From Candidatus Avedoeria danica (GTDB lineage: Bacteria > Chloroflexota > Anaerolineae > Epilineales > Epilineaceae): a stretch of DNA of 64,000 nt. Of the stretch, positions 27,626 through 36,793 are shown in pieces. The translations under genes were made by a program, and so were the position numbers. Under the pieces are notes generated by a model. That model searched no databases. It saw nothing but the letters and a program-made list of their open reading frames with translations, and was not told the DNA's origin. The stretch covers positions 1,863,501 through 1,927,500 of the forward strand of contig JADJCV010000004.1 of NCBI GenBank assembly GCA_016703025.1, in the 5' to 3' direction. Numbering within the stretch: position 1 is the first letter of the stretch; each line of letters opens with the position of its first letter.

Positions 27626-28376
27626 GGTCCTCCGACGCGCGACTACGGCCCATCCCGATGAACCCGTCTGGGGAAGGATGTGCAACCGGGCCGGGCTCTG
27701 GGTCGCGGCGAGGGCTGAGGTGGTGGCACTTCGGATATGCCGTAGCCGCGGGAGCGAAGTGGTCAAGGAGATGCTCGGCGAGGCGTTTGACGTCGTTCCG
27801 TGCACGGATCGGTACATCGCCCACAACGGCGTCGCTTGGAGCGCGCCGTGCTGGGCGAGTCGGGCGGACGCCGCCGCGATGAACGAGCATCGCGGCGCTC
27901 CCTGGCATGGCCGCACGCTTCGGCATCGCGCTGATGGAATCTTGCGCGACTGGGCATCGTGGCATACCGGCGACGCCAATCGGGCCACGTTGCTCGCACG
28001 GGTCGCACCCCAACGCTCTCACTTCGAGAAGGCCCCGGGTTGGGCAGCCGAGCACGCACGTGGCCTGTGGGCCCAAGGCATCACCCGCGATCTCGTTGGC
28101 CAGTCTGAGAAGTTATGGCGAGTCCCCGCAGACGAAAGCGTCGCCCCGACCAACAACCTGACCGAGCCCTTGCTGTACTACGCCGTCAGCCTGCGCAAGC
28201 TGACCCGTCGCAGCGCCTCCTTGGCCAGAAGGTTCTTCATGGAACGGCAGCTCACCACTGCCAGAAGCCGCGGGCTGCAGAAGCGCAACCGGTTCGGCTA
28301 TGTCACGGACTCGATGACGGCACACCTCGCCGCTCGGCCGGTTACGTCTCGGCCATCCGTCCTATCCGACCCGTGA
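27618..28376 (+). pseudogene. IS66 transposase, C-terminal half of the interrupted copy
   Basis: Continues the older transposase: HPDEPVWGRM, CTDRYIAHNGV and NNLTEPLLYYAV align with the catalytic blocks of the intact copy, but key positions have drifted (ADET to PDEP, AER to TEP). An apparent start just upstream belongs to the inner element's end. The half cannot be expressed as a working enzyme. Confidence 0.85.
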
Positions 28377-28500
28377 ACGGATATCTCCATGCAGCGAGTT
28401 CTTGACGACCGTCAAACCGGGTCACGTCCATTGGCTCGCACCCTGTCGCGGGACGATTATGAAACGCTGCTGCGGTAACCTAACACAGCGATTTGGCCGG

Positions 28501-28527
28501 CGTAACGGGCTTGCCGCCAAACCCGCG
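28501..28527 (+). promoter_or_regulatory. Weak ECF-type promoter candidate
   Basis: CGTAAC (28501-28506), 17 bases, then CGCG (28524-28527), about 80 bases before the GTG of the Cys-rich secreted protein. It keeps GTAACG and CCGCG at the same spacing as the better element at 39511-39539, but the spacer is not conserved. Confidence 0.25.
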
Positions 28528-28608
28528 GCCAAGCACTGCTTCAAAAGCGGATCATGTGGTGAAGCCCGCGCCTGCATCCGCGCTCACCCGTCGCTCAAGG
28601 AGTCCATC

Positions 28609-29175
28609 GTGCCGAGTCCCATGTGCATACGAACAGTACCTGTCCGCATGATTCCAATCACATTCGCCTACTTTGTCGGCGTATCACTCATTTGGCTCTC
28701 AAGTCACACCGTGGCTGCTGCCACCTCCACTGCCGCCTTGCACCCGTCTAAAGGATCACATGCTGTAATGGGCACGTGTCCGCCAGTCTGGCAAGGCACA
28801 GCAACATTCGACTGTCCGAGTGATATCGACGGCAAGAAGTCGCCGATATCATTCGCGGTACCCTTGCCACCAAAGACGGAGCATCACAATTTGCTGAAAG
28901 CATGCAATGGTAATGTTCGCATAGATGTTGCCTTTCAACGCCGAGATTGCGAGTTGGAGTCGTCGATACTGAAAGAAGCCATCCATGTAGTTCTTTGGCC
29001 AGTTGGAACCGGTGAGTCGGATACTCTCGCGCCACTTGAGCCCGACACCTGCTCCTCAGAACTTCCCGAATTGCTGGCGGGAACCGTTGTTCGGGATTCT
29101 GATCCAAGTGTTCCGCTGGTTGCAGCAGGCATTGCCACAACTCGCATCAGCTGTTGTCAGTCATGCAGCCCATGA
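28609..29175 (+). CDS. Small Cys-rich secreted protein with CCQSC C-terminus
   Basis: A 188-residue protein. The GTG at 28609 has AAGGAG six bases upstream; an in-frame ATG follows at 28621. A signal peptide (IPITFAYFVGVSLIWLSS, then AAA) precedes a secreted domain of about 150 residues with about ten Cys, including a C-terminal ISCCQSCSP. The protein at 38817-39455 ends its globular part with IGCCQNCTI and has a similar CP...F(D/E)CP opening, so the two are probably remote homologues. Composition is AT-rich for the window. No known family; it lies between the IS66 and ISKra4 remnants, upstream of the regulators at 30833. Confidence 0.65.
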   Translation: MPSPMCIRTVPVRMIPITFAYFVGVSLIWLSSHTVAAATSTAALHPSKGSHAVMGTCPPVWQGTATFDCPSDIDGKKSPISFAVPLPPKTEHHNLLKACNGNVRIDVAFQRRDCELESSILKEAIHVVLWPVGTGESDTLAPLEPDTCSSELPELLAGTVVRDSDPSVPLVAAGIATTRISCCQSCSP

Positions 29176-29376
29176 CAACATTACATCTTGGCACGCAGGC
29201 GGATTGACAGCTTCACACCAGCCCGCGTGCGAGTTCGGCAGACGGGAGAGGGCCATCGCGACGCGGCTGACTTGAAGTGACACAGAATCCGAAGAGGGAC
29301 ACCATTGGAGGCGACCTAGTCCGATCCAGGGGAACCGTCCAAGTGCCGTGCCTGCTTACAGGCTTGAATTCGGTGG

Positions 29377-30717
29377 TTGCCTGAGGCACAAGAACAGTTA
29401 ACGGCGCTGGAGGCGGCGGCAACGCTGGATGCGCCAGTGGGCGCGGCGATAGAGGTTGGGCAAGTAGAGGTGCGGCGCCATGTTGTGACCATACTGGCGG
29501 GACATGCGGCGGCGCCGACGACGTGGCGGCGGCGCGAAACGTGCAAGGCGAGCCTGCGGACCAAGGGACGACGATTGAGGCGGATGAATACGGGGATTGG
29601 AGTAGTTACGTGGCTGCGATCTGTGGGTCGATACCGGCGGGGACGCCCGGTTGCCGAGATGGCACCGCTAGATCAAGCACTTGACGTAGCCAAGTCGCAA
29701 CGGCCCAGCAGTGAGCCGAGCATCTTGGCGTGTCCACGCGCGGTGTTCGTTCCGTCGGCAACGGCGTCACTGGTGCCCAAACGCGTTCGGCATGTCCGCC
29801 TCCCACCCAGTGGTGCGATCTGGGCATCGGTGCAAACCACTGGGCGGAGAGCAAGAGACAAGCAGGTCGACGAGATCGCCGCCATGAAGACCGGAGATAT
29901 GGCAAGTCAGGAGATCATCGATGCCAAGCTCGACGAACTGGCGCTCGTCGTCGGCGCGGACGGAGTCATGCTCTCGTTCCGATCCAATGGCGGCAGCCCA
30001 AAGGGCGGAATCACCTGGCGCAAAGCCAAGATCGGCATCCTGGCCCGCATGGGCCCGCGCCTGGACCGGCACGGTCGCCAGGTGACGCACATCGCCGCCC
30101 GCTGGCTGGTGGCCACTCTTGGTTCGACGGACGATCTCGTGGTCCGGCTCCGCGTCGAAGGACTGCGCCAGCCTGTGGGGCGAGCAATGCACTTTGCCTG
30201 GGTCAACGGCCGCGCCCGCGTGATGTGGCGCGCATCCGCCGAACTGTTCACCGACGAAGTCATCAGACTCATTGACTTCTACCACGCGGCTGCCCACCTC
30301 TGGAAATCGGCCGAGGCTTTGATCGCCTACCGCGACAGTGCTCTGATCCGCATCGCCACCGCCCGGCACTCCAGCGACCACGGCGGCGCGGGCGACATCA
30401 TCGCAGACCTTGCCCGCGCCGTGGCCCAGACCGTCTGCGGTCCCAAGCGATCTGCTGTGCTCTCCCAAGTCCACCACTACTTCGATCGTCACAGCGAGCA
30501 CCTGCGCTTCCCAGACGACAGTGGGGCCGGCCTTCGCCGCAGCAGCGGCCTCGTCGCGAGCACCTGCAAACGTGTCTTCCAAAAGCGTTTCAAGGGCGTC
30601 GGCATGCGCTGGAGCGAGGACGGCTCTAACCTCCCGTTCCTACTGCTACCGGCCTGGGTCAACGACCGCTTCGACTCCCTCGTTCAACTTCGCTCGGCTC
30701 CCTCTCCCAACTCATGA
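29377..30717 (+). pseudogene. Decayed ISKra4-type transposase
   Basis: The C-terminal half keeps the ISKra4 pattern: VVGADGVMLSF with the first catalytic Asp, LIDFYHAAAHLWKSAEAL with the second, and FKGVGMRW near the end. The third catalytic residue, normally Glu in SSGVVEAxC, is Ala here (SSGLVASTC, codon GCG at 30556-30558). The N-terminal zinc-finger region is scrambled; only TWLRSVGRYRRGR and APLDQAL can be recognised. The real start is lost. Ends of the element are not evident. Confidence 0.65.
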
Positions 30718-30832
30718 ATGCACCACCAGCCCTCCGATTCAGCCCGGGAGCGATCGACATTACCGGGATTGAGTCGGACTGTACAATCGCCATTCCGTTA
30801 CCTGAATACCGTACAGAGTACTGGCTTTACAC

Positions 30833-33800
30833 ATGAGTATGCGTGAACACGAATGCGCACTGCATTCGAGACTTAGAATTAACCTGATGGGAGAGCTGAC
30901 GATATGCTTGGACGGCGTTTTCGTCCGATCACCAAGGAGACTCCGAACTCAGCAGCTGTTCGCACTGTTACTGCTTAGTCAAGTCGCGATCCCTCGAACT
31001 GCTGCCGCGGCTCAGCTGTGGCCTGACCTATCCGCAGCAACGGCGATCGGGACATTCCGACGGCACCTGAGCGATCTACACTCATATCTCACCACTGCCC
31101 TACACAACAGTGTGTTCATTTCACGTACTCAACAAGGATTGCAGCTTGTGATAGCTTGCGACAATTGTATCGACACTACAGCAATACTGACGCTGTCGGA
31201 CAGAGTGCAGTCACAATATGCAACCTTTCAAGAAGTAAGTACTGGAGAGTTGAACCGAGTCCTCGCCATGGCGAGTCGGCCGCTTCTCGAAACATGGAGC
31301 GATGTGTGGCTTCAATCACCCCGACTTCGCTTGGAGATGGCTCGACAGACCCTATCTGGCGCCCTGTCATTGGCCGCTTCTCGAGAGTGCGATCACTATG
31401 GAATCAGCCCGATTCCTGCAACTCCGTCAGGGTGTGATCTCCACCGCAATATCGCTGAGACAGACTCACGATCCAATCTCGAGAGTCGACAGCACACCAG
31501 TTCCTCCTACCTATGGCACGTGACGCCAATTGTGTTCCCAGTGAATCCACATTCAAACGTCTCGAGCGCGTCATCATTGCCATGCCTTGACACGATTGGC
31601 GCGCATGCGGTTTCTCAGACCCGCGATCCATCGATGGCTCTAGCTACATCATCTCTCAGCGTAAAGAAGACTAGTTGTACGCACGCAGCAATACCACTAC
31701 ATCTTGACTCATATGTCAATCGCGCTCGCGAGCTCGAGATGTTGCACAAACACTTGCGAGACTCACCTCTGGTCGTCGTGTCTGGGGAAATGGGCATCGG
31801 GAAGTCCCGATTCGCAGCAGAGTGTGTTCGGATTATTGCCAATCAGTCAGATGAGTCGACATTCTGGTTGACTGCCGATTGCTGCACACTCACCGGACGA
31901 CCTGATGGTTCGTCACTTGCCGCCCTGAGAACATTTCTCCAAAATTATACTAGTTCATATGAGACATCATGCAGGCAGTATGGATGTGGCTTTCCGATCA
32001 TAGTCTTCGATGGCTTCGACGCTGTCTTGTCTGAGCTTCGCGATGCCATACTAGAAGCAACGCGTGCATGCCCACAGGTCCGCATTATCGCCACGCTTCG
32101 ATCTGGTCTCAGTCTATCTGATGTTCCGCATCTTACGTTGACACCACTGTCCACAACGTCGACAATGGATTGCTCCGCCAATAGCGGTGGCAGCTCTCAA
32201 CTTCACGATGCCAGCTCTGATGTCGAGTCTCTGTTTCTTGCTCGCGTCTTTGAACTCGGCAAGCAACGCGTGACGCTTGATGAGCGTCGAATGCTGACGA
32301 CAACGATTTACCCAATGTCAGAAGGCAATCCGCTTGTTATAGAAGCGCTCGCCGCACGAACTTCCATCATGTCGATCCGCGAGTTGATGGACATAGTGCG
32401 CCTCGCCTTACCGTCACATCACACCAATTCCTACTCAACTATTCGTGCATGGAATTGGCACAATAGTATCGAGCGCGAGTGGAGCCAGCTCGCAAGCGAG
32501 AGTCGCTCATGCATGGAACGACTTTGGATCTTCAGGCACCAATTTGGAAATGAGCACATCTTGAGCGTCTGGCATTGGAAAGATGACGACTTCAGATCAT
32601 CCGCACCGATACATAGCGTTATGGAACCGCTGATTGAATACGGATGGATGATAAGCGAGACATGTAATGTGACGGGAGTGCAGTTCCGAATACCGATTCT
32701 CATTCGCGAGTTCGCGCAGTTTAGATCGCGCTCAATTGAATGTAATCCTCCGCTGCGTCAGTCACATGCGCGATTCGTCCTGACTCGCATCGTCATGCTT
32801 GTCAATCAGAAGCCGGAACTGGATGAAGGTGTTCTTGAGTCGATCTTCGACGCCGAGTGCGACGATCTCGCCGCTGCGATCACAGCATTCAACATCCTCA
32901 CGAGTGATGACCTGCGAATAGCAGTGCTTGCCGCGGTAGAGTCATGGCGATTCTGGATTAATCGCGGCATGCTTATCCATGAAATCGAATGGGTCGAATA
33001 CTTGGTAAGCAAGGCCAGCGATTTGGGTGATGAGGAGTTGTATGCTCTCGCAAGCGATGTCGCCGCAATGATGCGCTACGCTCAAGGAGATGTTGAGTCG
33101 GCCGCCAGACACGGAAGGAATGCAGTACTCGCGGACCTTAGCGATATCTCCTCGCGGCAGCATGTAGTCGCACGCATTCATCTTGCCGGAATTCTGGCGA
33201 TGTCAGGAGATCTGGCACCTGCACGCGAGTTGGCTCGGGAAGCAGTCTGCAAACTGTCACCACAGGACGAAATCGTGCATATGATCGACATTCTTGGACT
33301 TGCTGCGGACATCTTCTTGCGTGCAGGAGATCTCAGGAGTGCCGACGAGATCCTAGGGCATGCTCATGGACTTGCCGGAAGAGTCGTCGGAATGCCTCGG
33401 GGCGCTGGCCGCGTACGTCTACGCCTTGGGACCATTGCAATTGAGCGAGGCGAGTATCAACTTGCTTGCGAGTTATTGCAGGGAGCAGATCGTCAGGTGG
33501 TTCCATTAGCACATAAGCGCGAACATGGACGCATAAAGGCCGAATTAGCTCTCGCAATGCGATGGATGGGCAACACTGACGAGGCGGCCCGTATCTTGTC
33601 TGATGTAATTCGACGATCCACAGAGACAGGGGACAGACTCCTTCATCTAATCTGCCTATGCAATCTTGCAGATATCTGGTGCGATTCCATGATGTGGGAG
33701 AGCGCGAGCCTGACTCTCCAACGAGCCCGCTGCATATCCGGCGACGTGTTTACTCCCGACTTAGAACTAGATTTGTGCAACCTCGACCTCATTGTCGCAA

Positions 33801-34267
33801 TTGAGACCGGAGATCTACCACGGCAATCCGAACTGACAGTCCGTGTTCTGTCGTCGGTGGAACATGTGGGCGATATCGTTTCTGCTGCCTGGGCATATCG
33901 CACCATTTCCGGGGCATACGCATTGGCAGGCGACTTATCGCGGGCTCGGCACTATGCTACGGAATCCGTGCTTCGCCTGTACCCTTACGGGAATCTTGGA
34001 AGCTTGGTTCGCTCCTTGGAGGCCACGGCCCATGCGGTGGCAACATCAATTCCGAGCGTAGCCGGGAGTATTCTAGGCGCATGCGCGTATGAACGTGGAC
34101 GCATGGGGGCTCCCCGCACCCCGCGAGAGACGAGAGACTTCGATAGCTCCATGGCCGCGATGCGTCAGGTCATGGCTCACGACGAGGCGGAGGCAAGCTT
34201 GCATTCCGGTTCAAGCCTCGGAATCGGTGGCGTCTCCGAGTTGGTGTTGTCGTTGCGCGCGTCATAG
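30833..34267 (+). CDS. SARP-like transcription regulator with STAND ATPase and TPR domains
   Basis: A 1144-residue protein. Residues about 15-110 form an OmpR-type winged helix as in SARP/BTAD regulators. A weak BTAD-like helical region follows (SRPLLETWSDVWLQSPRLRLEM near 150). The STAND-type P-loop is SGEMGIGKS (near 317-325), with Walker B IIVFDGFD near 385. The C-terminal half (about 690-1060) is all-helical with TPR-like repeats. Such proteins are signal-responsive activators in which the ATPase and repeats gate DNA binding. It is AT-richer than the window. The next gene encodes a second SARP/STAND protein after 11 bases, so they form an operon. The target genes are not known; the nearby Cys-rich secreted proteins are candidates. 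Confidence 0.85.
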   Translation: MSMREHECALHSRLRINLMGELTICLDGVFVRSPRRLRTQQLFALLLLSQVAIPRTAAAAQLWPDLSAATAIGTFRRHLSDLHSYLTTALHNSVFISRTQQGLQLVIACDNCIDTTAILTLSDRVQSQYATFQEVSTGELNRVLAMASRPLLETWSDVWLQSPRLRLEMARQTLSGALSLAASRECDHYGISPIPATPSGCDLHRNIAETDSRSNLESRQHTSSSYLWHVTPIVFPVNPHSNVSSASSLPCLDTIGAHAVSQTRDPSMALATSSLSVKKTSCTHAAIPLHLDSYVNRARELEMLHKHLRDSPLVVVSGEMGIGKSRFAAECVRIIANQSDESTFWLTADCCTLTGRPDGSSLAALRTFLQNYTSSYETSCRQYGCGFPIIVFDGFDAVLSELRDAILEATRACPQVRIIATLRSGLSLSDVPHLTLTPLSTTSTMDCSANSGGSSQLHDASSDVESLFLARVFELGKQRVTLDERRMLTTTIYPMSEGNPLVIEALAARTSIMSIRELMDIVRLALPSHHTNSYSTIRAWNWHNSIEREWSQLASESRSCMERLWIFRHQFGNEHILSVWHWKDDDFRSSAPIHSVMEPLIEYGWMISETCNVTGVQFRIPILIREFAQFRSRSIECNPPLRQSHARFVLTRIVMLVNQKPELDEGVLESIFDAECDDLAAAITAFNILTSDDLRIAVLAAVESWRFWINRGMLIHEIEWVEYLVSKASDLGDEELYALASDVAAMMRYAQGDVESAARHGRNAVLADLSDISSRQHVVARIHLAGILAMSGDLAPARELAREAVCKLSPQDEIVHMIDILGLAADIFLRAGDLRSADEILGHAHGLAGRVVGMPRGAGRVRLRLGTIAIERGEYQLACELLQGADRQVVPLAHKREHGRIKAELALAMRWMGNTDEAARILSDVIRRSTETGDRLLHLICLCNLADIWCDSMMWESASLTLQRARCISGDVFTPDLELDLCNLDLIVAIETGDLPRQSELTVRVLSSVEHVGDIVSAAWAYRTISGAYALAGDLSRARHYATESVLRLYPYGNLGSLVRSLEATAHAVATSIPSVAGSILGACAYERGRMGAPRTPRETRDFDSSMAAMRQVMAHDEAEASLHSGSSLGIGGVSELVLSLRAS

Positions 34268-34278
34268 AAGGTGGTCCC

Positions 34279-36423
34279 GTGTCAATGATTCCGAACTCGA
34301 GAAGTGAAGGTAACGCGCACATCGATCCTCTTAACGGCAATTGCCTCTCAATCAGCCTCTTCCGCAATCTGCAACTTCGTTGGCACGAACAGCCATTACC
34401 GCTCCCAACTCGACGTCATCCTCATCGACTGCTTGCCCTATTACTGCTCGACTGCAATGGCATTCCTCGTGAGCGTGACGAGATCGCGTGGAAACTATGG
34501 CCCGGCGATGAATTGTCAGTGACACGGCCGCGACTGCGCCTTAGTCTTCACGGCCTTTCAGAGTGCCTTCCCTCCTTTGGCGACGAGGACCCTTGGATAG
34601 TCCGCGATGGAACGCGAATTGGATGGCGATCTGATGCTCCATGCAACGTTGATGCCTGGGGTCTCGATCGTGCCGAACAGGAGCTCCGGCGTCAGGTCGA
34701 GGCCACTCCTGCAGCACACCGTCGGCGCATCGCCCAATTACAGGCGGCGCTCACACTGTACTCAGGCCCACTCCTGCCGGAACTGGACGACGCGTGGCTG
34801 GGCGACCATCGAGCTCATTACGAGACAATATATCGCCGTATCGGAATCGCGCTGTTTGACCACTTGGTCGCCATTGGTGACCGAAATGAAGCACTCGTCA
34901 CCGCGCGGCTACTAGTCTTGCATGACCCCAGTGACGAATCCACCCACCTGCGTCTAATTCACCTATATATCGACAATGGAGACCGCGATTCTGCGCAAAG
35001 GCAATTCGACATTTGCGCACGAGAACTCCAATTGATCGGTTCGTCGCCATCGCACGAGACCGAGTCACTCATGTCAGATGTGCGTTTGGGGAGGCGGATT
35101 GAGTCGCCTGTGCGCAATGGGCTCGTACTTGCGCCTCCTCCATGCACATTACCGCCAGATGACGACGGCGAGTTTGTCGACGCGCAGCAACGAGTTAGTG
35201 ATCTTGTCAGCACGCTCTATCGCAGTCGACTTGTTGGCGTGATTGGACCTTGCGGTTCAGGCAAGAGTCGCGTGACTCGCGAAGCTGCTCGCATGCAACT
35301 CCCTCTGTGGAACGCCAACCGTATATCGCTGTTCTGGCACGATCATGATCGTCACGAGTTGACACAAGATCTCGTTGCAGTCAATCCGCCAAGCAGTGTC
35401 GTTGTCGACAATCTCAAGGAGAGTCTCGCACTCACTTTTGGCCTTCCCATCACGGCTTCGCCGCGATCTAGTTTCGATCTTATTGTCGAGCGAATCGGCC
35501 AAAGGGAAGTGGCACTCGTGCTCGATAACATTGATCGCCATTTGGGGGCATGGACGATTCTCATTGGGAATTTGCTCGCCTCCTGTCGGCGACTGCGGAT
35601 TGTCTACACAGCGTGCGCCCCAACCCGATTTCCGGGCGAGTCCGTGTGGCGCGTTCCGCTGCTCGGTACGATCGCCGCGGATCGAACCACCGCTGCGCGA
35701 GTTCCATCAGCGTATTCGACTCTCGAACGCGCGACTCCAGTTGCATCCTCAGAGGCAGTCCGGCTCTACTGCGCGCTCGGTGGTCGTCTGCCCATCCCGC
35801 TCCCCGACCGCATTCCCGCTGCCAGCACCATCGACGGCTGGATCGCAGAAGCCGATGGACTTCCCCTTGCCGCCCAATTGTTAGCCAAACTCAGTCGCAG
35901 TACCGCGTGCATCCCTCCTGACTCTGCGCTGCGCAATGCTCTGTGGAATGCTGTCGGAGCGGCAAAGGGCGGTTCTGTAACGGGCCAGTCGGTGGTTGGA
36001 GCGGCATCGAAATATCGAGACCCGAGCATCCTCGGCTCCATCCGTCCAGCCCGCCACACGTCGCTCTCCAGTGCTTACGCCCACTCCCTCGTTCGCCTAT
36101 CCTCTAATGCCCACCTTTCATTGTCCATCTTGCGGACCATGCCCCCACCCCTCACTCTCCGCGCCGTGCAATCCGCCCATCAATTCCACGCCATCGCCAC
36201 ACACCCAGAAGAAGCCGCCACAGGCGTTTTTGCCGACGTCTTTGATAGGGCCAACGCCCACCTCCCTATTACCGGCGACTGGATCGACGGCCTCATCGAG
36301 CTGGAGGCGGCGTCCGTCATCACCGTGTCCATGCGCGAGGGCCAGAGCACCGTCTATCAGATACGAGACGGGATTCGACGGTACCTCGACCTAGAGGCTG
36401 CTTTGGGCATACCAGAGGTGTAA
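34279..36423 (+). CDS. SARP/BTAD regulator with STAND ATPase, lacking TPR repeats
   Basis: A 714-residue protein. The winged helix is at residues about 25-115, followed by a well-formed BTAD domain (about 125-265: YSGPLLPELDDAWLGDHR, then ALVTARLLVLHDPSDEST). The P-loop GPCGSGKSR lies near 320-328 and Walker B ALVLDNID near 413. It ends soon after the ATPase and helical lid region, without the TPR array of its upstream neighbour. The GTG at 34279 has AAGGTGG just upstream; the ATG at 34285 is an alternative start. It is co-transcribed with the upstream regulator, with which it may act as a pair. Base composition is intermediate. Confidence 0.8.
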   Translation: MSMIPNSRSEGNAHIDPLNGNCLSISLFRNLQLRWHEQPLPLPTRRHPHRLLALLLLDCNGIPRERDEIAWKLWPGDELSVTRPRLRLSLHGLSECLPSFGDEDPWIVRDGTRIGWRSDAPCNVDAWGLDRAEQELRRQVEATPAAHRRRIAQLQAALTLYSGPLLPELDDAWLGDHRAHYETIYRRIGIALFDHLVAIGDRNEALVTARLLVLHDPSDESTHLRLIHLYIDNGDRDSAQRQFDICARELQLIGSSPSHETESLMSDVRLGRRIESPVRNGLVLAPPPCTLPPDDDGEFVDAQQRVSDLVSTLYRSRLVGVIGPCGSGKSRVTREAARMQLPLWNANRISLFWHDHDRHELTQDLVAVNPPSSVVVDNLKESLALTFGLPITASPRSSFDLIVERIGQREVALVLDNIDRHLGAWTILIGNLLASCRRLRIVYTACAPTRFPGESVWRVPLLGTIAADRTTAARVPSAYSTLERATPVASSEAVRLYCALGGRLPIPLPDRIPAASTIDGWIAEADGLPLAAQLLAKLSRSTACIPPDSALRNALWNAVGAAKGGSVTGQSVVGAASKYRDPSILGSIRPARHTSLSSAYAHSLVRLSSNAHLSLSILRTMPPPLTLRAVQSAHQFHAIATHPEEAATGVFADVFDRANAHLPITGDWIDGLIELEAASVITVSMREGQSTVYQIRDGIRRYLDLEAALGIPEV

Positions 36424-36657
36424 GAAAGTGGAGTGCCCCCCTCTGCGCCTGGAAATCTGCGCCTGGAGAGTGTCACAGGCCGGCCTATCAACCACCCCCG
36501 GATAGCCTGAACGGACCACACCCAGACCGGATCAACAGACCACAGTCGGGTCGGCCCATCGGACCACAGCGAGACTGGCTGCACATTCCGGCCAAGACGA
36601 TCAGGAATTCCAGCCCATGGCGATCACAGAACGCCGTGAGCGGCGGACGCCGCAAGG

Positions 36658-36793
36658 TTAGCTCGCAGTGATCGACATGACGAGGGAGGCACGGGATTTT
36701 CGCTGGGACTCTCCTTTGAGCTGGAGGCGGTGAGCGTTGTGGGCGAGGCGGTCGAGGACGGAGTCGGCGAGGTTCGGATCGGCCAGGCGTGTC
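36658..36793 (-). pseudogene. istB: Remnant of IS21-family istB (C-terminal tail)
   Basis: On the minus strand this reads LADPNLADSVLDRLAHNAH, then RLQLKGESQRK, ending at TAA (36660-36658). That is the conserved C-terminus of the IstB ATPase. The rest is missing: the adjoining ISL3 terminal repeat begins at 36794. The 230 bases between it and the regulator stop (36424-36657) hold no gene and probably represent the IS21 tail. Confidence 0.7.

Larger units (their letters stand above)
25213..28384 (+). mobile_element. Old IS66-family copy, split by a younger IS66 insertion
   Basis: The left end (from 25213, containing GTTCACGGGCC) and right end (CCCGTGAACGGATAT, to 28384) correspond to the terminal inverted repeats of the intact element inside it. 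The intact copy at 26037-27617 interrupts it. The terminal bases and the reading frame of the older copy have decayed, and no flanking target duplication is now visible. Confidence 0.75.

Noticed and set aside
27606..27640. Apparent start of a separate gene at the right border of the inner IS66
   Set aside because: The first codons belong to the inner element's terminal repeat. The homology to transposase begins only at the target duplication.
25205..28392. A target-site duplication of the older IS66 copy
   Set aside because: The flanking octamers CGTCTCTA and CTCCATGC are unrelated; any duplication has decayed or been lost.
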